NCBI GenBank assembly: GCA_964384945.1
Contig: CAYLMK010000029.1
Coordinates: 1 to 58,166 of the forward strand
Direction: 5' to 3'
Origin: S015-6 sp964384945
GTDB lineage: Bacteria > Desulfobacterota > DSWW01
Length of the DNA stretch: 58,166 bases
In this document: one piece after another, positions 46,250-54,660 of the stretch
How positions within the stretch are numbered: position 1 is the stretch's first letter
How the letters are laid out: every line of letters begins with the position of its first letter
Position numbers and translations under genes: made by a program
The notes under the pieces: generated by a model
Told to the model about the DNA's origin: nothing
The model's database searches: none
Seen by the model: only the letters and a program-made list of their open reading frames with translations

Positions 46250-47821
46250 ATGAGAAACAAAGAGCATTTGCTTGCCATTGACTGCGGCACCCAGAGCGTT
46301 CGCGCCCTTATTTTCGACCTGCGGGGAAATCTTCTCCGGAAGGTCCGGGTGCCCATCGAGCCCTATTTCTCGGTCTACCCGGGATGGGCCGAGCAGGACC
46401 CCCTCCTGTATTGGCGATCGCTCTGCGAGGCGTGCCAGGGGCTTTGGTCCGAGGGGAGCGTATCCAAAGAAGCCCTGGCCGGTGTGGCCCTGACCACCCA
46501 GCGAGCCACGGTGATCAACCTCGATGACAAGGGGCAGCCGCTGCGGCCCGCCATCGTCTGGCTGGATCAGCGCCGCACGGCGGGGCTGGAGCCCATTGGG
46601 GGGATGTGGGGTCTCGCGTTCAGGATCCTGGGCCTTCGAGGCATGGTGGCCCGGTTTCAGGCCGAGGTCGAGGCCAACTGGATTCGGGTTCACCAGCCCG
46701 ACGTGTGGGCACGAACGGCGAAGTATCTGCTTCTTTCCGGCTTTCTCACGCACCGGCTGGTAGGCCGGTTCGTTGATTCGGTGGCCTGCCAGGTGGGTTT
46801 CATCCCCTTTGACTTCAAGCGGCTCGGCTGGGCAGGGCCGCGTGACTGGAAGTGGAAGGCGATTCCCCTGGACCCGTCGAAGCTGCCTGCGTTGGTTCCG
46901 CCCGGCAGCCCGCTGGGGGAGATTACCAAGGAGGCTGCCGAAGCCACGGGAATCCCGGCGGGACTGCCTGTTGTTTCCGCGGCGGCGGACAAGGCCTGTG
47001 AGGTGATCGGCGCCGGTTGCGTTGCCTCTTCGATCGCGTGCCTGAGCTACGGCACCACCGCAACGATCAACACGACACACCGCAGGTATGTGGAACCGAT
47101 GCCGCTGATCCCCCCTTATCCTGCAGCCATTCCGGGAAGCTACAGCCTCGAGATCATGATCTTCCGGGGCTATTGGATGGTGTCGTGGTTCAAGCAGCAG
47201 TTCGGCCATCGGGAGCAGGCGGTTGCGGAAGCGCGAGGGGTGGAGCCGGAGGTGCTGTTCGATGAGCTGGTCAGCGAGATCCCTCCCGGCTCCATGGGGC
47301 TCATCCTGCAGCCCTACTGGTCTCCGGGCGTGAAGGTGCCGGGTCCGGAGGCGAAAGGGGCGATCATCGGGTTCGGGGATGTCCACACGAGGGCCCACAT
47401 CTACCGTGCAATCCTGGAAGGGATCGCCTATGCGCTGCGGGAGGGAAAAGAGAGAACCGAGCGGCGGACCCGCGTGAAGATCCAGGAACTGCGTGTCGCG
47501 GGCGGGGGCTCGCAGAGCGATGTAGCGATGCAGACCACGGCCGATATCTTCGGACTGCTGGCAGGTCGGCCCCACGTCTACGAGGCGTCCGGCCTTGGGG
47601 CAGCCATCGATGCGGCGGTCGGTCTCGGGCTTCACGCGGATTTCCGGACGGCGGTGGCGGAGATGACACGGGTGGGGCGTTTCTTCGAACCGAACCCGCA
47701 GGTGCAGAGGATCTATGAAGAGCTCTACCAACGTGTTTACCGAAAGATGTACGGAAGGCTCAAGGGGCTCTACGAATCGATCCAGAAGATAACCGGGTAT
47801 CCGCAGGTGCCGGGGACGTGA
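46250..47821 (+). CDS. FGGY-family carbohydrate kinase
   Basis: This 523-residue sugar or polyol kinase has the N-terminal phosphate motif AIDCGTQSVRALIFDLRG, the VALTTQRATVINLDDKGQPL block with the IVWLDQRR substrate region, a central SYGTTATINTT motif and the C-terminal ATP-binding LRVAGGGSQSDVAMQTTADI. The substrate (xylulose, glycerol or another polyol) cannot be assigned. The ATG at 46250 gives the family N-terminus. It is followed four bases later by the MoeA-like gene. Confidence 0.9.
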   Translation: MRNKEHLLAIDCGTQSVRALIFDLRGNLLRKVRVPIEPYFSVYPGWAEQDPLLYWRSLCEACQGLWSEGSVSKEALAGVALTTQRATVINLDDKGQPLRPAIVWLDQRRTAGLEPIGGMWGLAFRILGLRGMVARFQAEVEANWIRVHQPDVWARTAKYLLLSGFLTHRLVGRFVDSVACQVGFIPFDFKRLGWAGPRDWKWKAIPLDPSKLPALVPPGSPLGEITKEAAEATGIPAGLPVVSAAADKACEVIGAGCVASSIACLSYGTTATINTTHRRYVEPMPLIPPYPAAIPGSYSLEIMIFRGYWMVSWFKQQFGHREQAVAEARGVEPEVLFDELVSEIPPGSMGLILQPYWSPGVKVPGPEAKGAIIGFGDVHTRAHIYRAILEGIAYALREGKERTERRTRVKIQELRVAGGGSQSDVAMQTTADIFGLLAGRPHVYEASGLGAAIDAAVGLGLHADFRTAVAEMTRVGRFFEPNPQVQRIYEELYQRVYRKMYGRLKGLYESIQKITGYPQVPGT

Positions 47822-47825
47822 CGTC

Positions 47826-49106
47826 ATGAGGTCGCAGGGTGGGGAAGGAACCAGGGGCGCCGAATTCATCGGTTTCGAAAGGGCGCGGGATCTCGTTCGC
47901 CGCCACATCGCGCCCCTTGAGGCGGAACAGGTCTCGCTTGCGGATGCACCGGGCAGGGTTCTTGCCCGCGAGGTCCTGGCGAGGGTGGACAGCCCGGGCG
48001 CCGATGTCTCCCTCAAAGACGGGTATGCTGTGAGGTCCGAGGACACGATGCGGGCCTCGAAGAAAAGGCCTGTGGGGCTTCGGGTCTTGGGGAGCCGTTT
48101 TGCAGGAGAGGGTGCCCATGCGAGGGTCCCTGCCGGCGGCTGTGCCAGGATCACGAGCGGGGCGGTCATGCCGGAGGACGCCGATGCCGTGGTCGGCGCC
48201 GAGTTCTGCTCCGAGGCCGCCGAGGGAATCCTGCTCTCGGAGCCGGCAACCCCCGGCCTGAATGTCCTGGCCCGGGGCACGGATATCGCCGCGGGTGCCG
48301 TTATCGGGCGGCCCGGGGAGCGCCTCGCGCCGGGAAGCGTGGGCAGACTGGCCGCTGCCGGACTGGATAGGGTCCCGGTTCACAGGCTGCCCAGAGTGTC
48401 CCTCGTTGCGACCGGAGATGAGGTGATCGCCCCGGGGCAGCCCCTTGCCCGCGGGCAGCTTTATGCGAGCAACCTGGTCACGCTTTCCGCCTGGCTTCGT
48501 GTTTTCGGGATCCCTTCCGAAACGAGGATTCTTCGGGACCGCAAGGACGTTCTGACGGACGAACTGCCGCGGGCCTTCGCGGGACGGGACGCCCTCCTGA
48601 CCATCGGAGGCGCCTGGGGCAGTGAGCGCGACCTTGTGGTCGGGGTTCTGGAGGGACTCGGCTGGAAGAAGATTTTTCACCGGGTTCGGCTGGGGCCGGG
48701 AAAGGCGGTGGGCTTCGGGATGATGGAGGGCCGGCCCGTGTTCTGTCTCCCGGGCGGGCCGCCCAGCAGCGAGATGGCCTTTCTCCAGCTGGCCCTGCCG
48801 GGCATTCTTCGCCTGGCCGGCCGGCGTGACCCGCCTTTTCCCTATCTGTCCGCCAGGCTGACCGAGCCCGTCAGAGGCAGGGATATACGCTGGACGCAAT
48901 TCCGGCGGGCGAGGCTGGACCGAGCGGAGGACGGTACGTATTTCGCAACCCCGGTTCTTTCCGGGAGCCGCCTCGAGTCGATCGCCCTGGCGGATTGCCT
49001 CATCAGGATCCCGGAGGGCGTCGAAGCCCTGGAATCCGGAGAATGGGTGAGCGCTCAGGTGCTCAACCTACCCGCCGCCCTGTTTTCGGAACGGGAAAGC
49101 GCGTAG
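47826..49106 (+). CDS. MoeA-like molybdopterin molybdotransferase family protein
   Basis: The 426-residue protein has the MoeA order of domains: N-terminal GFERARDLVRRHIAPL, a VSLKDGYAVRS segment where MoeA usually has MDGYA or SDGYA, ITSGAVMPEDADAVV, a LVATGDEVIAPG block in the MPT-binding domain and a C-terminal beta domain. MoeA inserts molybdate or tungstate into molybdopterin. Some canonical residues differ: TIGGAWGSERD stands for the usual TSGGxSxGxxD, and CLPGGPPSSEMAF for GLPGNPVSS. A specialised paralogue is possible. No moaA or moeB-type genes are adjacent. Confidence 0.83.
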   Translation: MRSQGGEGTRGAEFIGFERARDLVRRHIAPLEAEQVSLADAPGRVLAREVLARVDSPGADVSLKDGYAVRSEDTMRASKKRPVGLRVLGSRFAGEGAHARVPAGGCARITSGAVMPEDADAVVGAEFCSEAAEGILLSEPATPGLNVLARGTDIAAGAVIGRPGERLAPGSVGRLAAAGLDRVPVHRLPRVSLVATGDEVIAPGQPLARGQLYASNLVTLSAWLRVFGIPSETRILRDRKDVLTDELPRAFAGRDALLTIGGAWGSERDLVVGVLEGLGWKKIFHRVRLGPGKAVGFGMMEGRPVFCLPGGPPSSEMAFLQLALPGILRLAGRRDPPFPYLSARLTEPVRGRDIRWTQFRRARLDRAEDGTYFATPVLSGSRLESIALADCLIRIPEGVEALESGEWVSAQVLNLPAALFSERESA

Positions 49107-49154
49107 GCGATCCGGGGCCTTGCCGATTCATCCCCGCATGTGCCCGTTTTCGGC

Positions 49155-50144
49155 TTACTGGCCTTCCTCGGAGAAGCGGCCGGGTCCATGCGAGATGTGG
49201 TCATCCTCCGAGTCCGCCTCGACAGGAGCGAGCTGGTAACTTGCGTCCGCCTCGGTCGCGCTCTTCCTCTCCACGCTCAAATCCTCCTCGAGGGCTTCCT
49301 TGATCGCGTTCATGTACTCTTCCGTGGTCTCAAGGATCTGTCTGGCCGAATCGTGGGCGCACTCCGCCTGCTCGCTCTCTGCGTGCGCGCGGAGGATCTC
49401 CTCCGCCAGGCTTTCGTAATCTTTGTAGCCGATGGCGTGCTTGTCGTAATCTCCGATCGGCAGGCCGTGATCCACCGTCTCGCGGAGACGGATGTTGTAG
49501 CGGATCGCGGACTCGAAGACATTGCTGCCGAAGGTCTCCTTGACCCTGTCGAGGACCTCCTTGCTGTAGCGGGTCCTGTGATCGTACATCGTGATCAGGG
49601 CTCGGGGTCGAATCGCATGCCCGAGCTTTTCCTTGATCAGCAGGACAATCTCGACGAGCTTTGCGACCCCGCGCAAGGAGAAGAGGCTCATGTCGATGGG
49701 GATGATGACCTCGTCGCAGGCTCGAAGGGCGTTGATGCACAGGAGGCCCACGCTCGGAGGGCAGTCGATCAGTACGTAGTCATAAGGGGTCTGGAGGCCT
49801 CGGATGGCCTGGAGCAAGCTGTTTTCCCGGCCCTGGACGCCGGAAAGATCCTGCTCGAGCGCGCTGAGAATCACGCTCGAGGGCGCGAGGTCGAAATTCT
49901 CTTTTACGTACTGAACGACGTCTTCGATGCCGAGGGTGCCCTCTTCGGCGGGGCTGAGCACGTGATAGATGCTTTTCTCCAGATCCGACGGGCTCACATT
50001 CAGCCCGATGGTGGCGTGCGCCTGGGGATCGAAATCGATGAGCAGCACCCTCTTTCCCCTCATCGCCAGGGAAGAGGACAGGTTGATGGCGGTCGTAGTC
50101 TTGCCGCAACCTCCTTTTTGGTTTGCGACCGCAAGGATTCTCAT
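49155..50144 (-). CDS. Orphan ParA-family ATPase
   Basis: This 329-residue deviant Walker A ATPase has NQKGGCGKTTTAINLSSSLA, RVLLIDFDPQAHATIGLNV and the YVLIDCPPSVGLL switch region. It differs from the parA at 12854 and has no parB beside it. The last 60 residues or so (from about residue 268) form an acidic, helical tail (such as NAIKEALEEDLSVE) absent from ordinary ParA. The ATG at 50144 follows an excellent GGAGGGG site. It may position a protein cargo rather than DNA. It has its own promoter at 50226-50254. Confidence 0.88.
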   Translation of the reverse strand: MRILAVANQKGGCGKTTTAINLSSSLAMRGKRVLLIDFDPQAHATIGLNVSPSDLEKSIYHVLSPAEEGTLGIEDVVQYVKENFDLAPSSVILSALEQDLSGVQGRENSLLQAIRGLQTPYDYVLIDCPPSVGLLCINALRACDEVIIPIDMSLFSLRGVAKLVEIVLLIKEKLGHAIRPRALITMYDHRTRYSKEVLDRVKETFGSNVFESAIRYNIRLRETVDHGLPIGDYDKHAIGYKDYESLAEEILRAHAESEQAECAHDSARQILETTEEYMNAIKEALEEDLSVERKSATEADASYQLAPVEADSEDDHISHGPGRFSEEGQ

Positions 50145-50225
50145 GAAGCCCCTCCTTTCGAGGAAATGCCGGCTCTTGTCGCCGGGCTGTTGATTTCTAA
50201 GGGGTAAAACCAACTTGGAGGAGGA

Positions 50226-50254
50226 AGTATAGTCAAGTCACGGATTGTGGTCAA
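50226..50254 (-). promoter_or_regulatory. Sigma70-type promoter of the orphan ParA gene
   Basis: On the minus strand, TTGACC and TATACT are separated by 17 bases, a close match to consensus, with the start codon 82 bases downstream of the -10. Confidence 0.75.
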
Positions 50255-50263
50255 GAAGAAAGT

Positions 50264-50281
50264 TACACAATATATTGTGTA
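50264..50281. promoter_or_regulatory. 18-base perfect palindrome, candidate operator
   Basis: TACACAATATATTGTGTA is a perfect palindrome lying nine bases upstream of the -35 of the orphan ParA promoter and about 80 bases ahead of the divergent PurN-like gene. Such symmetry between divergent genes suggests a dimeric regulator's site; the regulator is unknown. Confidence 0.55.
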
Positions 50282-50360
50282 TTGATCCCGCCTTGCGTTT
50301 TTCCCCCGTTTCCGGAAAAGTGAGGTGTCGGAAGATCCGCTGAAACGGAGGCCGCGGAGG

Positions 50361-51164
50361 ATGCTCAAGCCTCTCTACTGGCCAAGGCCGGGCCGGCCGA
50401 TGCGCGTTGCCGGGTTCATGTCGGGATCCGGAACCAATCTCGTGAAGATCCTCGAAAGGCAGGCCGACCTCGGCAGGAGCAGTCAGGGCTGCCCCTTCGA
50501 GGTCGCGGTCGTCTTCACGGACAATCCGTCCGGCAACGCGGCCCGGATCGCCGATTCTTTCCGGCTCCCGCTGGTGGTGGAGGACATCCTGGCCTTCTAC
50601 CGCGCAAGGGGGCGGGAGACGAAACGGGATCTCGCGCTCCGGCCCGAGTTCGACCGGCGTGTCCTGGACGCACTGCTCCCCCACGCGGTCGATGCGATCG
50701 CGCTGGCGGGGTACATGAGCGTGGTGACCGAGCCCCTGCTCGAGGCCTTTGCCGGCCGGATCATCAACGTCCATCCTGCGGACCTGCGCATCCTCGAAGG
50801 CGGGAGGCGCAAGTATACGGGTGATTTTGCGGTGCGGGATGCTATCCTTTCCGGGGAGCCCGTTCTCAGGGCCACGACGCACATCGTTCGGAAGGACGTG
50901 GACGGCGGAGAGATCCTGATGGTCTCGGCTCCGGTGCGGGTTGAGCTTCCTCCGGGGGTCGCGCCGGGCCGTCCCGCATGGCCGGCCGAGCGGGCCCTCT
51001 GGAATCGAATCGCGGCCGAGCACCAGGAACGCCTCAAGCGGGCCGGGGACTGGGTGATCCTGCCGGAGACCATCGAGCGGCTGGCCCGGGGCCGGTATTC
51101 CCTGGACGAAACGGGGTGTGTCTACCTGGACGGAGAGCCGCTCCGGAACCCCGAAGCACCTTGA
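50361..51164 (+). CDS. PurN-like formyltransferase
   Basis: The 267-residue protein has the N-terminal VAGFMSGSGTNLVKIL phosphate loop of glycinamide ribonucleotide formyltransferase, the substrate strand ALAGYMSVV, the catalytic Asn and His in RIINVHPADLRIL and the Asp of the VDGGEILM motif. The usual NxHPSLLPxYPG run is replaced by NVHPADLRILEGG, and it is about 65 residues longer than PurN, so it may act on another substrate. The ATG at 50361 has a GGAGG nine bases upstream; the GTG at 50325 is an alternative. Confidence 0.8.
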   Translation: MLKPLYWPRPGRPMRVAGFMSGSGTNLVKILERQADLGRSSQGCPFEVAVVFTDNPSGNAARIADSFRLPLVVEDILAFYRARGRETKRDLALRPEFDRRVLDALLPHAVDAIALAGYMSVVTEPLLEAFAGRIINVHPADLRILEGGRRKYTGDFAVRDAILSGEPVLRATTHIVRKDVDGGEILMVSAPVRVELPPGVAPGRPAWPAERALWNRIAAEHQERLKRAGDWVILPETIERLARGRYSLDETGCVYLDGEPLRNPEAP

Positions 51165-51190
51165 CGGAAACGCCGCATTTTTGTTATAAA
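51161..51190 (+). promoter_or_regulatory. Sigma70-type promoter of the rnf operon
   Basis: TTGACG and TATAAA are separated by 18 bases. The -35 overlaps the stop of the PurN-like gene, and the expected transcription start coincides with the inverted repeat at 51197-51216. Confidence 0.7.
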
Positions 51191-51196
51191 GTAGCC

Positions 51197-51216
51197 GAAT
51201 GAATGTTCATTCATTC
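51197..51216. promoter_or_regulatory. TetR/FadR-type operator at the rnf promoter
   Basis: GAATGAATGTTCATTCATTC is a perfect 9-base inverted repeat with a two-base centre, placed six bases after the -10. It resembles operators of TetR-family FadR regulators that respond to acyl-CoA (Bacillus FadR sites contain TGAATGA and TCATTCA). A repressor bound here would block initiation. Confidence 0.65.
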
Positions 51217-51396
51217 CGTGGCCGCGAGTGGCTGGGCCGGCGTGCCGCAGGGCCGAGTACCCTCATCCACCTCCGTCGTTCAGCGCCGTAAGATCCTTCG
51301 CCGGGATGCCCGGGTTGCATTGAGAATCGAGGGAGAAGGAACTTCACGGAGAGCCTCCGACCACTTCCACCATCGCGAACCGTCAAGGAAGGAACC

Positions 51397-51789
51397 ATGG
51401 GAAAGACCCGGTTGAACCAAGCAGCCCTTCTTCTTCTCGTCGCATCCCTGATCGTGGGCGTCGTCGCCCTTTACTACCGCGATGCGGAGGCACCCCCGGA
51501 GAAACCGGTTCGCGTCGTATACGACAGCAAGGGCGGGCTCGTTGTATTCGATCACGCGGCGCACAGCGTCCGGGTGGAGCAAGACTGCACGGTCTGCCAT
51601 CACTACGACGGGGAAGAAGAAGAGAAAGAGAATTGCAGGGACTGCCACGAGGGCAATGAGATTCCGATCCTGCATGCCTATCACGAGAAAGGGGAGGATT
51701 TTCTCGAGGACGACACCTACCAGTCCTGCATGAGTTGCCACGAGGCCAAGGGAAAGGACCCGAAGAACTGCAAGGGGTGTCACAAGTAG
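51397..51789 (+). CDS. Membrane-anchored tetraheme class III cytochrome c
   Basis: The 130-residue protein has one N-terminal membrane helix (AALLLLVASLIVGVVALYY), without an obvious cleavage site, followed by four haem-binding sites: CTVCHH, CRDCHE, CMSCHE and CKGCHK. The histidines in VVFDHAAHS and LHAYHEK are spaced as axial ligands, the class III (cytochrome c3) pattern. The protein faces the periplasm. It is the first gene after the rnf promoter, 43 bases ahead of rnfC, which suggests it exchanges electrons with the Rnf complex, as a multihaem cytochrome does in Methanosarcina and Desulfovibrio Rnf operons. Confidence 0.9.
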   Translation: MGKTRLNQAALLLLVASLIVGVVALYYRDAEAPPEKPVRVVYDSKGGLVVFDHAAHSVRVEQDCTVCHHYDGEEEEKENCRDCHEGNEIPILHAYHEKGEDFLEDDTYQSCMSCHEAKGKDPKNCKGCHK

Positions 51790-51832
51790 GCAGGCGATCC
51801 CTGTTTCCCTCCAAACAAAGGAATCCAACAAA

Positions 51833-53095
51833 ATGAAACGGCTGATATACAAGACCCTGCTGTCCGAGATTCAGGAACTCTCCGATGCGGACCGCCTCTT
51901 GCTTCCCCTGCTCCAGACCGGTTCCGTTCCGCTGGAAGCCTGTGTGGCTGCGGGGGACAAGGTGCGGAGAGGTCAATGCATCGGCAGGTCGGATGCGGCC
52001 GACACCGCGTTTCTTCACAGCCCGCTGGCCGGGGAGGTCAAGAGCCTCTTCCGGTCGATGAGCTATCAGGGAGCCTCGGTGGTGACCCTCGAAATCGAGG
52101 GGCAAACAAGCGGAGAGGTGGAGACCTTTCCTCCCATCAAGCAGGATGCCGCCGAGCTGTCCGCCCGGACCCTTCAGGACCGCCTTCGAGAAGCGGGCGT
52201 GAGCCCCCTGGGGGGAAACGGGAAGAACGCCCAGTATGCGAGCCTTCGGCCGATCGAAGAATCCCCCCCCGAGATCCTGATGGTGCTTTGTGCGGATGAA
52301 GAGCCCCTGCTGCAGACCCAGCGACATATTCTCAGGGAGTCGCCGGAAAAGGTGATCGAGGGGGCGACGCTCTTCCAGAAGGCTGTCGGGGCAGGGCGTC
52401 TGGTCTTCGTCATTTCCGGGGATCAGGCCAACCTGGTCTCCGGGGAGACCTTGCGGGTCGGACGGAGCTACCCGTCCGGACACCCCGAGATCCTGATGGC
52501 CAGGGCGACCGGGCGACACAGGCTGAACGAAGGGAGGCCGCGAAAGGACATCTACGTGATCAACGCGGAGACCGCCATGGCCGCCTGTCGGGCGGTCCGG
52601 GAGGGGCGCCCGGTCCTGGAGAAGGCGTTGACGGTGGGAGCGGAGGGAGGCGCAGCGGTGGTGATGCGGGCGCCTCTGGGAACACCCTTCTCGCAGGTGC
52701 TCGGGAAGGCGGGCCTCACGGCCGAGGACGCCGACCGGCTCTACACCGGTGGGCCGTTGCAGGGGCTGGCGCAGTTCGACGCCGAGGGCCCGATCACGAA
52801 GGGCACGGACGGCCTCTTTCTCCAGAAGGGAAACAGGGTCCTCCGTTTCGACGACGTCGCGTGTATCGGCTGCGGACAGTGCGTGAAGGTCTGTCCGATG
52901 AAGATCCCGGTGAACATGATGACGCGCAACTGCGAGTTCGGCAGAATCCAGGAGGCGCTCTCCTACGATCTCGATTCCTGCATCGAGTGCGGCCTGTGCG
53001 CTTACGTCTGTACGGCCCGCAGACCGCTGCTGCAGTACATCCAGTTCGCGAAACAGGAGCGTAAGAAGGCAGAGCAGGAGAGGCAATCGGTATGA
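51833..53095 (+). CDS. rnfC: Rnf complex subunit RnfC with degenerate NADH/FMN region
   Basis: The 420-residue protein has two ferredoxin-type clusters near the C-terminus: Cys344, 347, 350 and 354 (CIGCGQCVKVCP), and Cys383, 386, 389 and 393 (CIECGLCAYVC). The N-terminal GDKVRRGQ biotinyl/SLBB-like part is also present. In ordinary RnfC the next region holds GLGGAGFPT and an ECEPY-type motif that form the FMN/NADH site. Here these read PLGGNGKNA (residues 125-133) and ADEEPLLQ (154-161). NADH binding is therefore doubtful. It overlaps rnfD by four bases. Confidence 0.93.
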   Translation: MKRLIYKTLLSEIQELSDADRLLLPLLQTGSVPLEACVAAGDKVRRGQCIGRSDAADTAFLHSPLAGEVKSLFRSMSYQGASVVTLEIEGQTSGEVETFPPIKQDAAELSARTLQDRLREAGVSPLGGNGKNAQYASLRPIEESPPEILMVLCADEEPLLQTQRHILRESPEKVIEGATLFQKAVGAGRLVFVISGDQANLVSGETLRVGRSYPSGHPEILMARATGRHRLNEGRPRKDIYVINAETAMAACRAVREGRPVLEKALTVGAEGGAAVVMRAPLGTPFSQVLGKAGLTAEDADRLYTGGPLQGLAQFDAEGPITKGTDGLFLQKGNRVLRFDDVACIGCGQCVKVCPMKIPVNMMTRNCEFGRIQEALSYDLDSCIECGLCAYVCTARRPLLQYIQFAKQERKKAEQERQSV

Positions 53096-54045
53096 AAGAA
53101 AATGTGCTGACCGTTTCCGCCGCCCCTTTCTGGCATTCCGGGGCCGGCATCGCCCGCAATTCGTACCTGAGCATGGCTGCGCTGCTTCCGGCCGCCGCCG
53201 CCGGGGTCATCCATTACCGAACGGGCGCCCTGGGGGTCCTGGGGCTTTGCATCGCTTCCTGCATGGCGGCCGAGGCCCTGATGGTGAAGATCATGGGCCG
53301 GCCGTCGAGCCTCTGGGATGGGAGCGCGGCCCTGACCGGGATGTTGCTCGGCCTGCTCCTGCCCGCCGGGGTGCCCTGGTGGCTGGTGGTGGTCGGCTCG
53401 TTTTCGGCGATGATCGTGGGCAAGCAGATATACGGGGGGATCGGCTCCCATCCGCTGAACGCCACGCTCGTCGGGTGGGTGATTGTCCGGATCTCCTGGG
53501 GGATCCACATGGACGCGGACGCGGCCCTGGCCCAGTTGCCCAATCTGTCCGGGCTTTCCCCCCTGGCTGCCATCCGGGGAGGTTACGCAGATGCGGTGAC
53601 CCTGAAGGATGTATGTTTTGGCCATGTCATCGGATCGGTCGGATCGGCGGGCCTTCTCGTCTTGTTGGGGGGGTTGGTTCTGGTAGCCCTTCGCGTGATC
53701 AAATGGGAAGTGAGCCTCGGGTTTCTCGGGGGCGTGCTCCTGGGAAGCCTGCTGTTCGGCTCGAACATGCTGCCGGAGGGCTCGGGCGCATCGGTCAACC
53801 CGCTCGTCATGCTCTTCACCGGAAACGTCATGCTGGGCGCCTTCTTCCTTGCCCCGGATACGACCGCCTCTCCCAGCCAGCCGACCGCCATGTGGATCTA
53901 CGGGGTTGGAGCCGGGCTCCTGGCAATGGCCATCCAGGTGTATGGGCACTACTACGATGCGGGGGTTGTGTTCGGGATCCTTCTGATGAGCCTGACCAGC
54001 CCGTTGCTCGACAAGATCCGACCGAAGGCGAGAGGGAGGGAATGA
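53092..54045 (+). CDS. rnfD: Rnf complex subunit RnfD
   Basis: The 317-residue integral membrane subunit has about ten helices and the family segments ALTGMLLGLLLPAGVPWW and GSHPLNATLVG. In RnfD and NqrB a Thr in an SGAT motif carries covalent FMN. The equivalent stretch here is LSGLSPLAA with Ser153, Gly154, Leu155 and Ser156, so the Thr is replaced by Ser. Flavinylation may be on Ser or absent. The gene overlaps rnfC (ATGA) and is four bases before rnfG. Confidence 0.95.
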   Translation: MKENVLTVSAAPFWHSGAGIARNSYLSMAALLPAAAAGVIHYRTGALGVLGLCIASCMAAEALMVKIMGRPSSLWDGSAALTGMLLGLLLPAGVPWWLVVVGSFSAMIVGKQIYGGIGSHPLNATLVGWVIVRISWGIHMDADAALAQLPNLSGLSPLAAIRGGYADAVTLKDVCFGHVIGSVGSAGLLVLLGGLVLVALRVIKWEVSLGFLGGVLLGSLLFGSNMLPEGSGASVNPLVMLFTGNVMLGAFFLAPDTTASPSQPTAMWIYGVGAGLLAMAIQVYGHYYDAGVVFGILLMSLTSPLLDKIRPKARGRE

Positions 54046-54048
54046 GCG

Positions 54049-54660
54049 ATGAGAGAACTCCTTCGGATGATTGTCGTTCTGGCCGTGATCACGGGGGCCA
54101 GCGGGCTGCTTCTTGCAGGGGTCAACGAGGGGACCAGAGACCAGCGGAAGAAACAGCTTCTTCAGTACGTGAAGGGACCGGCCCTCCGTGAGGTGCTTTC
54201 TGGAAGCGAAAACGATCCCCTGGACGATGTAAAGGAGCTGAAGCGGAAGGCCGCCGAAGGGGAAAAGGGGGCCGAGTCGGTGCTGGATATCTTCCCCGCT
54301 TACAAGGAGGGTGAACTCTGGGCCGTGGCCTTCGAGGCAGTGGGCGACGGTTACGGGGGCCAGATCGGCGTGATTGTCGGAATCGACGTCAAGGAAGACA
54401 GCCTCCTCGGCATCGGGATTACGACGCACAAGGAGACACCCGGGCTGGGGGCCCGTATCCGGGAGGAGGGCTTCCGCAAGGGATTTGCCGGCCTGGCGCT
54501 GGACGGACCGGTCAAGGTGAAGGCCGACGGCGGCAGCCTGGATGCGGTCTCGGGTGCCACGATCTCTTCCCGAGGCGTCTGTGAAGCAGTGAACGAGGCC
54601 TTGGACTTCTACCGGAAGAACAAGGAAGCGATCCTGGCCAGAGCCTCCGATCGGGGTTGA
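54049..54660 (+). CDS. rnfG: Rnf complex subunit RnfG, covalent FMN carrier
   Basis: The 203-residue protein has one N-terminal membrane helix (LRMIVVLAVITGASGLLLAG) and an FMN-binding domain outside. The flavinylation motif is intact: DAVSGATISSRGV with Thr171 as the expected attachment site. The GDGYGGQIGVIVGID and HKETPGLGARI blocks match the family. It needs an ApbE-type transferase, not encoded in this window. Confidence 0.95.
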   Translation: MRELLRMIVVLAVITGASGLLLAGVNEGTRDQRKKQLLQYVKGPALREVLSGSENDPLDDVKELKRKAAEGEKGAESVLDIFPAYKEGELWAVAFEAVGDGYGGQIGVIVGIDVKEDSLLGIGITTHKETPGLGARIREEGFRKGFAGLALDGPVKVKADGGSLDAVSGATISSRGVCEAVNEALDFYRKNKEAILARASDRG

